Below are positions 17,704 to 26,722 of a DNA stretch of 55,895 nucleotides, in pieces. The stretch comes from an uncultured Bacteroides sp. (lineage in GTDB: Bacteria > Bacteroidota > Bacteroidia > Bacteroidales > Bacteroidaceae): assembly GCA_900766195.1 (NCBI GenBank), contig CAAFUN010000040.1:1-55895 (forward strand), written 5' to 3'. Each line of letters starts with the position of its first letter. The first letter of the stretch is position 1. A model generated the notes under the pieces. It saw only the letters and a program-made list of their open reading frames with translations. It ran no database searches and was not told where the DNA came from. The position numbers were made by a program, and so were the translations under genes.

Positions 17704-18419
17704 AATGCTTTCCAAAGATGATCGGACATTGCCTCATTATCATCCTTCTTATATCGTACTTCAGTAAAAACCTGCGCCAAGGTTTCTTTGCTATTTTCTA
17801 AAATAAACTGCAAGTTTTCAGGAAGAGATTCTTTGTAGGCATAGATGCTATCAATATCGTCAGCAGAATAGTCATGATATACTTCTTCATGAAGAATTCC
17901 TTTAAGAGGAAGACGGTCTACTTGTGCCGGTGTTTCATCAGGCCAACCCACTGTTATGGTAGTAATAGGAAAAACCAATTCAGGCAACTCCAAAGCATCT
18001 ATTATCATTTGGGGATTATAAGTCGTGGTTCCCAAATAGCAAATGCCCAAACCTTTTTCTTCAGCAGCTACACAAAAAGTTTGTGCAGCCAATAACGTGT
18101 CTACTGCTCCGGTAACAAACCACTCAAAATTATTATATCCCGGCGTCGTTTTCCGTTGTTCACACCATTTGCTAAAACGTCTCAAATCAATGCAAAAAGT
18201 CAGTACTAAAGGAGCACCCATTACCATTGGCTGGTTATAATGAGCAGGAGCCAATTTTGATTTTATTGCTTCATCCTTTGTTACAACAACACTATAAATC
18301 TGCATATTTCCTACTGTAGAGGCACGAAATGCAGAATCAAATAAATCATTTAACAAATCTGCAGGAATATCCCTTTGCTGATACTTACGAATAGTCCTTC
18401 TGTCCTTGAAAACATCCAT
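17685..18419 (-). CDS. Nitroreductase-family FMN oxidoreductase
   Basis: A 244-residue NAD(P)H-dependent flavin reductase. DRRTIRKYQQRDIP at the N-terminus binds FMN phosphate; RASTVGNMQIYS, AAEEKGLGICYLGT and TITVGWPDE are conserved family segments. Longer starts exist (to 18473), but a -7 element lies at 18435-18442, inside that extension, and MDVFKDRRTIRKY is the usual beginning. The physiological substrate is unknown. The C-terminal codons are part of the terminator shared with dnaA. Confidence 0.85.
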   Translation of the reverse strand: MDVFKDRRTIRKYQQRDIPADLLNDLFDSAFRASTVGNMQIYSVVVTKDEAIKSKLAPAHYNQPMVMGAPLVLTFCIDLRRFSKWCEQRKTTPGYNNFEWFVTGAVDTLLAAQTFCVAAEEKGLGICYLGTTTYNPQMIIDALELPELVFPITTITVGWPDETPAQVDRLPLKGILHEEVYHDYSADDIDSIYAYKESLPENLQFILENSKETLAQVFTEVRYKKDDNEAMSDHLWKALKKQGF

Positions 18420-18434
18420 CACTTCTTTTTTTTG

Positions 18435-18442
18435 CAAATATA
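18435..18442 (-). promoter_or_regulatory. -7 element of the nitroreductase gene
   Basis: Minus-strand TATATTTG matches TAnnTTTG 15 bp before the chosen start, leaving a very short leader. No TTTG is at the ideal -33 distance. Confidence 0.45.
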
Positions 18443-18653
18443 AGAAAACAGAAGGAAATAAAAAGAGAAGCAAAGCAATTAAAAAATACTTTTTTTAGCC
18501 TGAAATGAGCAAGTAATGAAAAAAATAATATTAGCTAATTTCCATTTTGGAAAACTTAAAGCGAGTTCTCAATTTACAAACAATTGATAATCAATACTAT
18601 ATTTTTCAAAGCAGAAAACTTAATGTATATTACACAATTTATCCTATTTATTT

Positions 18654-18685
18654 TTTGATGATACAAAAAACATTTAGTAGCTTTG
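18654..18685 (+). promoter_or_regulatory. nrdJ: Promoter of the ribonucleotide reductase gene
   Basis: TTTG (18654-18657), 20 bp, then TAGCTTTG (18678-18685), a full consensus match. The leader to the GTG start is about 70 nt. I see no cobalamin riboswitch in it. Confidence 0.8.
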
Positions 18686-18761
18686 CGACTACGTTTATTA
18701 ATGGCAGTTAAACTTCTACAAAGTAAAAACCATTATAGATACATCTTAATTAAACATCATT

Positions 18762-21299
18762 GTGGAAAAGCAGATATACTCGTACAACGAAGCCTACGAA
18801 GAATCTTTACGTTACTTTAAAGGCGACGAGCTGGCAGCTCGCGTTTGGGTGAACAAATATGCAGTAAAAGACTCTTATGGAAACATTTACGAAAAGTCTC
18901 CTAGAGAAATGCATTGGAGAATTGCAAATGAAGTAGCACGCATTGAAGCCAAGTATCCCAATCCGTTAAGCTCAGAGGAGCTGTTCCAGATGCTTGATCA
19001 CTTCAAATACATCGTTCCTCAGGGTAGCCCGATGACTGGGATTGGCAATAATTACCAGATTGCATCCCTGTCCAATTGTTTTGTGATAGGAATTGATGGC
19101 GAAGCCGATTCGTACGGGGCCATCTTTAAAATAGACGAAGAGCAGGTGCAACTGATGAAACGACGCGGTGGTGTAGGTCACGACTTATCACATATCCGTC
19201 CTAAGGGCTCTCCTGTAAAGAACTCTGCACTCACATCCACTGGCTTGGTTCCGTTTATGGAACGTTATTCCAACTCTACTCGTGAAGTAGCCCAGGACGG
19301 ACGTCGTGGCGCACTCATGTTAAGCGTATCCATAAAGCATCCCGATTCGGAATCTTTCATCGATGCAAAGATGACCGAAGGGAAAATAACAGGTGCCAAC
19401 GTATCGGTAAAACTGGATGATGCTTTTATGACTGCTGCTACCGAAGGGAAGCCTTATGTTCAGCAATATCCTATTCACGCCGAAAAACCCACCACAAAGA
19501 AAGAGATTAATGCAACTAATTTGTGGAAGAAGATAGTACACAATGCATGGAAATCAGCCGAACCGGGAGTCTTGTTTTGGGATACAATCATTAGAGAATC
19601 AGTTCCCGACTGTTATGCCGATTTAGGTTATCGTACCGTATCTACCAACCCATGCGGTGAGATTCCATTATGCCCTTACGACTCCTGCCGTTTGCTAGCT
19701 ATCAATCTTTATTCTTACGTTGTAAACCCTTTCAAGCCGGATGCCTATTTTGATTACGACTTGTTTAAAAAGCATGTAGCTTTGGCCCAACGTATTATGG
19801 ATGATATCATTGATCTAGAGCTGGAGAAGATTGAACGTATCATTGCAAAAATAGATGCCGACCCCGAAAGTGAAGAGATTAAGCATACCGAACGCCGTTT
19901 GTGGGAAAAGATCTACACCAAGAGTGGACAAGGACGTCGTACAGGTGTTGGTATTACTGCAGAAGGTGATATGCTTGCTGCACTTGGACTAAGATACGGA
20001 ACGGAAGAAGCAACTGATTTTTCAGAAAAGATACACCAAATTATTGCCATCAACGCTTATCGCTCTTCGGTAGAAATGGCTAAAGAACGCGGTGCCTTTG
20101 AAATTTATGACAGCAAACGCGAGCAAGATAATCCGTTTATAAACCGTCTGCGTGAAGCAGATCCGGAGCTGTATGAAGACATGAAAAAGTATGGACGCCG
20201 TAACATAGCCTGCCTCACCATTGCTCCTACGGGTACCACCAGTTTGATGACTCAAACCACTTCGGGCATAGAGCCGGTATTTCTTCCAGTATACAAACGT
20301 CGCAGAAAAGTCAACCCTAACGACACCAACGTGCACGTGGATTTTATTGACGAAACGGGTGATGCTTTTGAGGAATATATTGTGTTCCATCCTAAATTCG
20401 TCACTTGGATGGAGGCCCAAGGCTATAATCCTGCAAAACGATACACTCAGGAAGAAATTGACGTATTAGTAGAAAAATCTCCATATTATAAAGCCACCTC
20501 CAACGACGTTGACTGGTTGATGAAGGTAAAAATGCAGGGACGCATTCAAAAATGGGTGGATCACTCCATCAGCGTAACAATCAACCTGCCAAACGAGGTA
20601 GATGAGGATCTTGTAAACCGTTTGTATGTAGAAGCATGGAAATCTGGTTGTAAAGGCTGTACTGTCTATCGTGACGGTTCCAGATCGGGTGTATTGGTGT
20701 CTGCCAAAAGTGAAAAGAAAGAAGGACTACTTCCCTGCAAGCCACCTACGGTTGTCGAAACCCGTCCTAGAATATTGGATGCTGACGTTGTACGTTTCCA
20801 AAACAACAAAGAAAAATGGGTTGCTTTCGTTGGGTTGCTGGATGGACATCCTTACGAAATATTCACCGGTTTGCAAGACGATGATGAAGGAATAATTCTC
20901 CCTAAAAACGTTACTGTAGGACATATCGTTAAGAATGTAGATAAAGAAGGTAGTAAACGATATGACTTCCAATTCCAAAACAAGCGTGGATACAAAGTAA
21001 CGATTGAAGGGCTATCGGAAAAATTCAATAAGGAGTATTGGAACTACGCCAAACTTATTTCGGGAGTATTGCGTTATCGCATGCCCATTGAACAAGTTAT
21101 TAAGTTGGTTGGATCACTCCAACTGGACAGCGAAAACATCAACACCTGGAAGAATGGTGTGGAACGCGCACTAAAGAAATATATCACCGACGGAACTGAA
21201 GCAAAAGGCAAAAGATGCCCAAATTGTGGTAACGAAACATTGGTTTATCAAGAAGGTTGCCTCATCTGTACTACTTGCGGCTCATCCCGATGTGGATAA
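18762..21299 (+). CDS. nrdJ: Adenosylcobalamin-dependent (class II) ribonucleotide reductase
   Basis: Makes deoxyribonucleotides with a B12-derived radical, independent of oxygen. 845 residues. Key parts are LSNCFVIG (first active-site Cys, about 104), NPCGE (about 296-300, radical-site Cys), APTGTTS (about 487) and PVYKRRRK. A C-terminal region of the TSCPD type follows (SGCKGCTVYRDGSRSGVL onward), then a terminal zinc ribbon CPNCG...CTTCG. The start codon is GTG; no ATG gives the conserved EKQIYSYNEAYEESLRYF beginning. It is monocistronic with a consensus promoter. Confidence 0.93.
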   Translation: MEKQIYSYNEAYEESLRYFKGDELAARVWVNKYAVKDSYGNIYEKSPREMHWRIANEVARIEAKYPNPLSSEELFQMLDHFKYIVPQGSPMTGIGNNYQIASLSNCFVIGIDGEADSYGAIFKIDEEQVQLMKRRGGVGHDLSHIRPKGSPVKNSALTSTGLVPFMERYSNSTREVAQDGRRGALMLSVSIKHPDSESFIDAKMTEGKITGANVSVKLDDAFMTAATEGKPYVQQYPIHAEKPTTKKEINATNLWKKIVHNAWKSAEPGVLFWDTIIRESVPDCYADLGYRTVSTNPCGEIPLCPYDSCRLLAINLYSYVVNPFKPDAYFDYDLFKKHVALAQRIMDDIIDLELEKIERIIAKIDADPESEEIKHTERRLWEKIYTKSGQGRRTGVGITAEGDMLAALGLRYGTEEATDFSEKIHQIIAINAYRSSVEMAKERGAFEIYDSKREQDNPFINRLREADPELYEDMKKYGRRNIACLTIAPTGTTSLMTQTTSGIEPVFLPVYKRRRKVNPNDTNVHVDFIDETGDAFEEYIVFHPKFVTWMEAQGYNPAKRYTQEEIDVLVEKSPYYKATSNDVDWLMKVKMQGRIQKWVDHSISVTINLPNEVDEDLVNRLYVEAWKSGCKGCTVYRDGSRSGVLVSAKSEKKEGLLPCKPPTVVETRPRILDADVVRFQNNKEKWVAFVGLLDGHPYEIFTGLQDDDEGIILPKNVTVGHIVKNVDKEGSKRYDFQFQNKRGYKVTIEGLSEKFNKEYWNYAKLISGVLRYRMPIEQVIKLVGSLQLDSENINTWKNGVERALKKYITDGTEAKGKRCPNCGNETLVYQEGCLICTTCGSSRCG

Positions 21300-21310
21300 G
21301 CCAAAACCAA

Positions 21311-21386
21311 GTACACTCTGCATTAAAGGAGTGAGCTTCTAAATGCTGATTAAGGACTATTGAAAAGAACCGTTTGGAGAGTGCAC
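21311..21386 (+). other. Alternative hairpins downstream of nrdJ / upstream of malQ
   Basis: CACTC at 21314-21318 can pair with GAGTG at 21329-21333, or, as GTACACTCT (21311-21319), with AGAGTGCAC (21378-21386, one mismatch). The two pairings exclude each other. This may be the nrdJ terminator or a leader element of malQ; neither has a clear T-run. Confidence 0.3.
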
Positions 21387-21488
21387 AAACGTTTGCATAG
21401 GATTTTGGAAGAGTTGAATAAAAATAGCTGCATGTTTATGTCGAATAATATCTATACTTGCACAATCATGTAGCTATTTTTAAATCTA

Positions 21489-24200
21489 ATGCATATGACA
21501 TTATCTTTTCATATAGAATATCGTACAAATTGGGGTGAAGAAGTCAGAGTATTAGGCTCTATACCCGAATTGGGAAATAGTATACCGGAAAAAGCAATTG
21601 CTCTACATACTCTGGATGGTACTAATTGGAGTTTGGATGCAAGTGTTCAACTACCGGAATACGGAGCTATTCAATACTGTTATCACATTTTCCGAGATGG
21701 AGAATTGGTACGGACGGAATGGAATTCCATACCGCGAACTCTTTATCTGGTAAGTAAGGACAAGAAAAAGACATACCGTCTGACGGACTATTGGAGAAAT
21801 CTTCCCGAGCAGTTATACTTCTATTCCTCAGCATTCACAGATTCTTTATTGGCTCATAACAAACGAATGAGTCCCCCGAAATCTTACAGTAAAGGGCTGC
21901 TCATCAAAGCCTTTGCACCAGACATTGACCAGGATCACTGCCTGGCAGTTTCCGGCAATCAAAAAGTGATGGGCAATTGGAATCCCGATGAAGCTGTTTT
22001 ACTAAGTGACGCAAACTTCCCTGAATGGCAAATAGAAGTTGACGCGTCCGATATACAGTATCCGTTGGAATACAAATTTGTTCTTTATAATAAAAAGGAA
22101 AAACGTATAGTGGCTTGGGAAAATAACCCAAATCGCTATTTGGCCAATCCTGGAATAAGAACGAATGAAACTTTAGTTATCAGCGACCGTTATGTGTTTT
22201 TCAGCCTTCCACAATGGAAAGGTGCTGGAGTAGCTATTCCGGTCTTTTCCCTACGTTCCGAAGAAAGTTTTGGCGTGGGAGATTTCAGTGATCTCAAACG
22301 TATGATAGACTGGGCTGTGTTAACGCACCAAAAAGTTGTTCAGATCTTACCGATCAATGACACAACAATGACACATACCTGGACGGACTCCTACCCTTAC
22401 AACAGTATCTCAATTTATGCTTTGCACCCCATGTATGCCGACCTAAACGGTATGGGCAAACTAAAGGACAAAGCTAAAGCCCGCGAACTGGAGGAACGGA
22501 GGAGAAAGCTCAATGCACTAACAACAGTAGATTATGAGCTTGTCAATCAGATAAAATGGGAATATTTCCACCTGATATATAAACAAGAAGGAGAAGCTAC
22601 GCTGGCCTCGGAAGCTTTCAAAAGCTTTTTTGAAGACAACAAAGAATGGCTACAGCCTTATGCTACATTCAGTTATCTGCGTGATGCTTACAAGACGCCA
22701 AACTTTAGGAAGTGGCCAAAATATAGTGAATACAAAGAAAAGGATATGGAGAAACTGTGCAATCCGGCTTCTGCTGATTATGAGCACATTTCTATTTACT
22801 ATTTTATCCAGTTCCATCTCCATCTGCAACTGCTCTCTGCCACAGAGCATGCTCACAAGCATGGTGTTGTTCTGAAAGGAGATATTCCTATCGGTATCAG
22901 CCGCAATAGTGTAGAAGCATGGAAAGAACCTCATTACTTTAACTTAAACGGACAAGCAGGAGCGCCACCCGATGATTTCTCAGTAAACGGACAAAACTGG
23001 GGCTTCCCCACATACAATTGGGACGTAATGGAGAAAGACGGTTATTCGTGGTGGATGAAGCGCTTTCATAAAATGTCCGGATACTTCGATGCCTACCGCA
23101 TAGATCATATTTTGGGATTCTTCCGTATCTGGGAGATACCTATGGATGCCGTACATGGCCTTTTAGGGCAATTCGTCCCGGCACTTCCCATGACACGTGA
23201 AGAGATTGAAAGTTATGGACTACCCTTCCGCGATGAGCTGTATCTGAAGCCTTACATTCATGAGTATTTCCTCAACCAGGTATTTGGTCCTCACACCGAT
23301 TACGTAAAACAGACTTTTATTGAACCTACCGATACTTGGGAAATATACCGCATGCGTCAGGAGTTTGATACCCAACGCAAAGTAGAGGCCTTTTTTGCAG
23401 GCAAAACCGACGAAGAGAGCATTTGGATTCGCGACGGACTATACGCCTTAATCAGCGACGTCCTGTTTGTTGTAGACCGCACCGATCCTCATAAATATCA
23501 TCCACGCATCAGCGTACAACATGATTTCATTTACCGTGCATTAAACGATTGGGAAAAGGCAGCATTCAATCGCTTGTATGATCAATATTACTATCACCGC
23601 CACAATAAATTCTGGCGTGAGCAGGCTATGAAAAAGTTGCCTCAATTGACACAATCCACCCGGATGCTGGTTTGCGGCGAAGACCTGGGGATGATCCCGG
23701 AGTGCGTGTCGTCGGTAATGGATGATTTACGCATACTTAGTTTGGAGATACAGCGAATGCCCAAAGACCCTACACAAGAGTTTGGTCATCCAGACTGGTA
23801 TCCTTACCGTTCGGTATGCACCATCTCAACACACGACATGTCCACACTACGAGGATGGTGGGAAGAAGACTTTCAACAAACCCAACGTTATTACAATCGC
23901 ATGCTGGGACATTACGGTGCTGCACCGGCAGTAGCCACACCGGAATTATGCGAAGAAACTGTACGCAACCAACTATACAGCAGATCTATTTTATGCATAC
24001 TATCTCTGCAAGACTGGCTCTCAATAGATGGCAAATGGCGCAATCCAAACGTGCAGGAAGAACGCATAAACATTCCTGCAAATCCACGATACTATTGGCG
24101 CTATCGTATGCACCTCACCTTAGAACAACTGATGAAAGCCGAAAGCCTGAATGAAAAAGTAAGCGAACTTGTTAAACAGACAGGAAGGGAAAATGAATAA
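21489..24200 (+). CDS. malQ: 4-alpha-glucanotransferase (GH77) with two N-terminal starch-binding domains
   Basis: Amylomaltase/disproportionating enzyme that moves maltodextrin units between chains in the cytoplasm. 903 residues. Two CBM20-type modules occupy about 1-125 and 135-245 (LGSIPELGN and KVMGNWNPDEAVLL are their ligand-binding turns), as in Bacteroides and plant DPE2-type enzymes. The GH77 catalytic domain has GDIPIGISRNSVE, nucleophile D539 in YRIDHILGFF, acid/base E731 in CGEDLGMIPE, and D783 in STHDMSTLRG. TATACTTG at 21453-21460 is a near-consensus -7 element. It ends before a strong hairpin at 24238-24289. Confidence 0.93.
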   Translation: MHMTLSFHIEYRTNWGEEVRVLGSIPELGNSIPEKAIALHTLDGTNWSLDASVQLPEYGAIQYCYHIFRDGELVRTEWNSIPRTLYLVSKDKKKTYRLTDYWRNLPEQLYFYSSAFTDSLLAHNKRMSPPKSYSKGLLIKAFAPDIDQDHCLAVSGNQKVMGNWNPDEAVLLSDANFPEWQIEVDASDIQYPLEYKFVLYNKKEKRIVAWENNPNRYLANPGIRTNETLVISDRYVFFSLPQWKGAGVAIPVFSLRSEESFGVGDFSDLKRMIDWAVLTHQKVVQILPINDTTMTHTWTDSYPYNSISIYALHPMYADLNGMGKLKDKAKARELEERRRKLNALTTVDYELVNQIKWEYFHLIYKQEGEATLASEAFKSFFEDNKEWLQPYATFSYLRDAYKTPNFRKWPKYSEYKEKDMEKLCNPASADYEHISIYYFIQFHLHLQLLSATEHAHKHGVVLKGDIPIGISRNSVEAWKEPHYFNLNGQAGAPPDDFSVNGQNWGFPTYNWDVMEKDGYSWWMKRFHKMSGYFDAYRIDHILGFFRIWEIPMDAVHGLLGQFVPALPMTREEIESYGLPFRDELYLKPYIHEYFLNQVFGPHTDYVKQTFIEPTDTWEIYRMRQEFDTQRKVEAFFAGKTDEESIWIRDGLYALISDVLFVVDRTDPHKYHPRISVQHDFIYRALNDWEKAAFNRLYDQYYYHRHNKFWREQAMKKLPQLTQSTRMLVCGEDLGMIPECVSSVMDDLRILSLEIQRMPKDPTQEFGHPDWYPYRSVCTISTHDMSTLRGWWEEDFQQTQRYYNRMLGHYGAAPAVATPELCEETVRNQLYSRSILCILSLQDWLSIDGKWRNPNVQEERINIPANPRYYWRYRMHLTLEQLMKAESLNEKVSELVKQTGRENE

Positions 24201-24237
24201 ATAACATTATCCCGGCATTTCTCATTAGAATAAAATG

Positions 24238-24289
24238 GAGCTGATTATCAATGATATTAATCAAAATAAATATCATTGGTAATCAGCTC
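24238..24289. terminator. 21-bp inverted repeat after malQ, left edge of the accessory cassette
   Basis: Arms 24238-24258 and 24269-24289 match at 20 of 21 positions (the exception is G-U compatible) around a 10-nt loop. It is followed by TTTAATT. It is strong enough to terminate malQ. The right arm contains TTGGTAATC, also present in the palindrome at 30963-30992, so it may instead be a recombination or protein-binding site. Confidence 0.65.
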
Positions 24290-24449
24290 TTTAATTAACA
24301 AAAAGACACATCCCCTAAACAAGCTAGGCGAAACATTCCCAAGCCACAATTCCATTTTAAAGTTGTATATTTACCATTCGAAGAAAATCTTATTTAGATT
24401 TTCAATCTGCAATTCACATTATCCAATTATAAAAAAACTAACAATTAAA

Positions 24450-25373
24450 ATGGGAAAAGTAAAAATTAACAAAAAGTACATGTTTATATTTTTCACAGAG
24501 CAGATTACTCTTCTACGTTCAAACGGGAAATTAGGTACTGCACGAAACTACCAACGAACATTAAACAGTTTCTCTTCATTTTTAAAAGGAAAAGATATTC
24601 CATTATCCGCATGTAGCGAAGAGCTCGTTTGCAACTACGACATTTATCTCCAAAGCAGAAGAATGTCGCGCAATACCCGCTCTTTTTACATGAGGGTATT
24701 ACGTTCCGTATACAATAAAGCGGTAAAACAGAATTATGCCCGACAAACTTTTCCGTTTTCCAATGTATATACAGGTGTAGACAATACCCGCAAAAGAGCA
24801 GTCGACGAACAAATCATAATCCGGTTGAAACAATATGATTTAAGTGAATCTCCATCTCTTGCTGTAGCCCGTAATCTTTTTATCTTCAGTTATGCTACCA
24901 GAGGCATGTCATTTATAGATATTGCCTTTTTACGAAAGCATGATATTTCTGACGGGTACATTACTTATATACGCCACAAGACCGGACAAAAACTTACAAT
25001 ACATATTGAACCCTGTATAGAAGGTATCATCCAGCATTATCAAGAATCTAACTCCAGCAGTTCATATTTGTTTCCTTTTATTACTTCCGTCGATACACAA
25101 AAAGCATATACACAATACCAAACCGCTTTAGGCTATTACAATCGTCAGCTAAAAAAACTGGGGCAACTCATCGGACTGAAGATTCCGCTGTCTTCATATA
25201 CCTCAAGACACACCTGGGCCACCGTCGCACGCAATCATAACATACCCATAGCAGTAATCAGTGAAGGAATGGGGCATAGTTCGGAAAGAACAACTCGCAT
25301 TTATCTTGCATCTTTGAAAACTTCTATAATAGATCGGGCTAACCGGGAAATTCTTGAAGCTCTAAACGGTTAA
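24450..25373 (+). CDS. Tyrosine site-specific recombinase (integrase family)
   Basis: A 307-residue phage-integrase-type recombinase. The SAM-like N-terminal domain is about 1-100 (TARNYQRTLNSFSSFLKG). The catalytic domain has Arg in SYATRGMS (about 150), Lys in RHKTGQK (about 176), SYTSRHTWAT (the Arg of HxxR; the His is Tyr, as often in Bacteroidetes), MGHSS and nucleophile Y285 in TRIYLA. The start MGKVKINKKYMFIFF is preferred over ATG 24276, which lies inside the hairpin. Such genes sit beside upxY in Bacteroides capsule loci and act on invertible promoters or integration. Target sites here are not identified. Confidence 0.88.
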   Translation: MGKVKINKKYMFIFFTEQITLLRSNGKLGTARNYQRTLNSFSSFLKGKDIPLSACSEELVCNYDIYLQSRRMSRNTRSFYMRVLRSVYNKAVKQNYARQTFPFSNVYTGVDNTRKRAVDEQIIIRLKQYDLSESPSLAVARNLFIFSYATRGMSFIDIAFLRKHDISDGYITYIRHKTGQKLTIHIEPCIEGIIQHYQESNSSSSYLFPFITSVDTQKAYTQYQTALGYYNRQLKKLGQLIGLKIPLSSYTSRHTWATVARNHNIPIAVISEGMGHSSERTTRIYLASLKTSIIDRANREILEALNG

Positions 25374-25375
25374 CA

Positions 25376-25390
25376 TCTCTTCTAAAGAGA
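25376..25390 (+). other. Small hairpin just after the recombinase stop
   Basis: TCTCTT, loop CTA, AAGAGA: a 6-bp stem 2 bp past the stop codon. It has no T-run and is at most a weak terminator. The remaining 130 bp before upxY show no clear promoter. Confidence 0.3.
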
Positions 25391-25522
25391 CAGCGTTCAC
25401 AAACAAAATACATACAAGTAAAAAGGATCTAATTGATTGGAAATAAGCAATATATGCAATTTTCAAAGTCCCAGAGGTATGTCTTTATCTGAGGTATTCA
25501 ACAACTTTCATAGTACAGAAGG

Positions 25523-26098
25523 ATGAATAGTTATATAAATACCCCACCCAATAAAGAGGTAACCAGGTGGTATGCCATGTATGCATACAAACGGGAAGTA
25601 AGTACTCAGAAAGCCTTAGAAAAAAGAGGCGTCAGAAGTTTCATCCCTATGCGTTATGAAATCAAAATATGTAAAGGAAAAAAAGAACGCATGCTTGTCC
25701 CCGCCATCTCCTGCCTTATTTTTGTATATTCCACCACATCAATCTTAAAAGATTTCAAAGCTAAGAATCCACATTTGCAATATGTCATGCAAAAAAGAAG
25801 TGATTGCCGGGAAAAAATTGTCATACCAGAATCTCAAATGAATGACTTTATCAATGTGTCGGAGAAATACAAGGAAGACCTTATTTACTACAAACCCGAA
25901 GAGATAAACTTAAAAAAAGGCACTAGAGTACGCGTTCATGGCGGAGCTTTTGATGGTTTGGAAGGTACGCTTCTGAAAGTTAAAGGCAAACGTGATAAAC
26001 GAATAGTGGTTAAAATACCCGGATTAGTGGCTGTTGTTGCAACCTACATCAATCCTGATTTTATTGAAATTATAGCAAATTGCGACAACAACCACTGA
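25523..26098 (+). CDS. UpxY-family transcription antiterminator (NusG paralogue)
   Basis: A 191-residue NusG-like protein. The NGN domain starts at WYAMYAYKREVSTQKALEKRG and includes FIPMRYE. A C-terminal KOW domain follows (KGTRVRVHGGAFDGLEGTLLKV, quoted as KGTRVRVHGG and FDGLEGTLL, about 131-170). In B. fragilis UpxY proteins bind RNA polymerase and prevent early termination in the leader of their own capsule operon. Here the next gene is convergent 18 bp away, so UpxY has no operon downstream of it. It follows the recombinase by 149 bp. Confidence 0.9.
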   Translation: MNSYINTPPNKEVTRWYAMYAYKREVSTQKALEKRGVRSFIPMRYEIKICKGKKERMLVPAISCLIFVYSTTSILKDFKAKNPHLQYVMQKRSDCREKIVIPESQMNDFINVSEKYKEDLIYYKPEEINLKKGTRVRVHGGAFDGLEGTLLKVKGKRDKRIVVKIPGLVAVVATYINPDFIEIIANCDNNH

Positions 26099-26116
26099 TT
26101 CCGGCATTCCGCACAT

Positions 26117-26560
26117 CTACAGCTCGCTATACTCCCGTCTGGCATCAAAGCAGGGGCAAGCTTTATGGACGGACGGTGCCAGCTGGTAATGACCCAGAAT
26201 ACGGGCTTTAGGATAATCATTCTTTAACCTTCGAAACAAATCGAGCAAAGCACATTTCTGTGCATACGTCCGTGTATCGGCGGGAAGTCCTTCTTCATTC
26301 AGTCCGCCTTCATAACAAATGCCAATGCTTTTGTCATTCCATCCGGCGGCGTGGGCTCCTATCTGATGAACGGGACGGCATACGTGTACTTCACCGTCAC
26401 GGGTGATGTAAAAGTGATAACCAATGCCGGCAAAGCCCCGATTGATATGACAACAACGCAATGATTCCACCGGAAAGTTACGGTCGCAGCGTGTGGCACT
26501 GCAATGAATTATCAGGAGGCGCACCTCCCGATAATTCTGATAAAAACTGCCTGCTATCAT
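26117..26560 (-). CDS. N-acetylmuramoyl-L-alanine amidase (Amidase_2, T7-lysozyme-like)
   Basis: A 147-residue zinc amidase without an obvious signal peptide. LLIIHCSATR holds the first zinc His. NRGFAGIGYHFYITRDGEVHVCRP is the core (given in parts: NRGFAGIGYHF, ITRDGEVHVCRP), and GHYQLAPSVHKACPCFDA supplies the remaining His and Cys ligands. The start overlaps the stop of the smalltalk gene as ATGA, so the two are translationally coupled; the longer ORF to 26641 only reads smalltalk codons in another frame. It is common in Bacteroides capsule-linked cassettes, where its role is unknown. Confidence 0.88.
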   Translation of the reverse strand: MIAGSFYQNYREVRLLIIHCSATRCDRNFPVESLRCCHINRGFAGIGYHFYITRDGEVHVCRPVHQIGAHAAGWNDKSIGICYEGGLNEEGLPADTRTYAQKCALLDLFRRLKNDYPKARILGHYQLAPSVHKACPCFDARREYSEL

Positions 26561-26664
26561 ACCTTCATGCATGCATTGAGGCCCAACACTCCTGCCAGGG
26601 CGGTAGCCACGGCAATTACAACTTTGAGGACAATGCCCCATACCGAAGATGATTTTTCTTTCAT
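26557..26664 (-). CDS. Smalltalk protein (35-residue membrane peptide)
   Basis: Starting at 26664, MKEKSSSVWG is followed by one hydrophobic helix (IVLKVVIAVATALAGVLG) and ends LNACMKV. This is the layout of the Bacteroides 'smalltalk' peptides: a short charged N-terminus, one membrane helix, then a cysteine near the end. Its stop codon overlaps the amidase start (ATGA). The function is unknown; the pairing with a lysozyme-like amidase suggests a holin-like or anchoring role, which is inference. Confidence 0.8.
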   Translation of the reverse strand: MKEKSSSVWGIVLKVVIAVATALAGVLGLNACMKV

Positions 26665-26722
26665 TTTTTCTTTTAGTTTAAAAGGTTATCAATATGTTTA
26701 TCAATCACTATATGCCATCTCA

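Noticed and set aside
18474..18761. Cobalamin riboswitch before the B12-dependent reductase
   Set aside because: No B12-box-like sequence or matching stem set was visible, and the transcribed leader is only about 70 nt.
24276..24449. N-terminal extension of the recombinase
   Set aside because: It starts inside the hairpin arm, is rich in unusual residues and has no similarity to the family. The ATG at 24450 gives the normal start.
25374..25522. Invertible promoter between the recombinase and upxY
   Set aside because: No pair of inverted repeats flanks a consensus promoter in this 149-bp gap.
26572..26641. Longer amidase start giving 27 extra residues
   Set aside because: These codons read the smalltalk gene in another frame. 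The ATGA overlap gives a better start.
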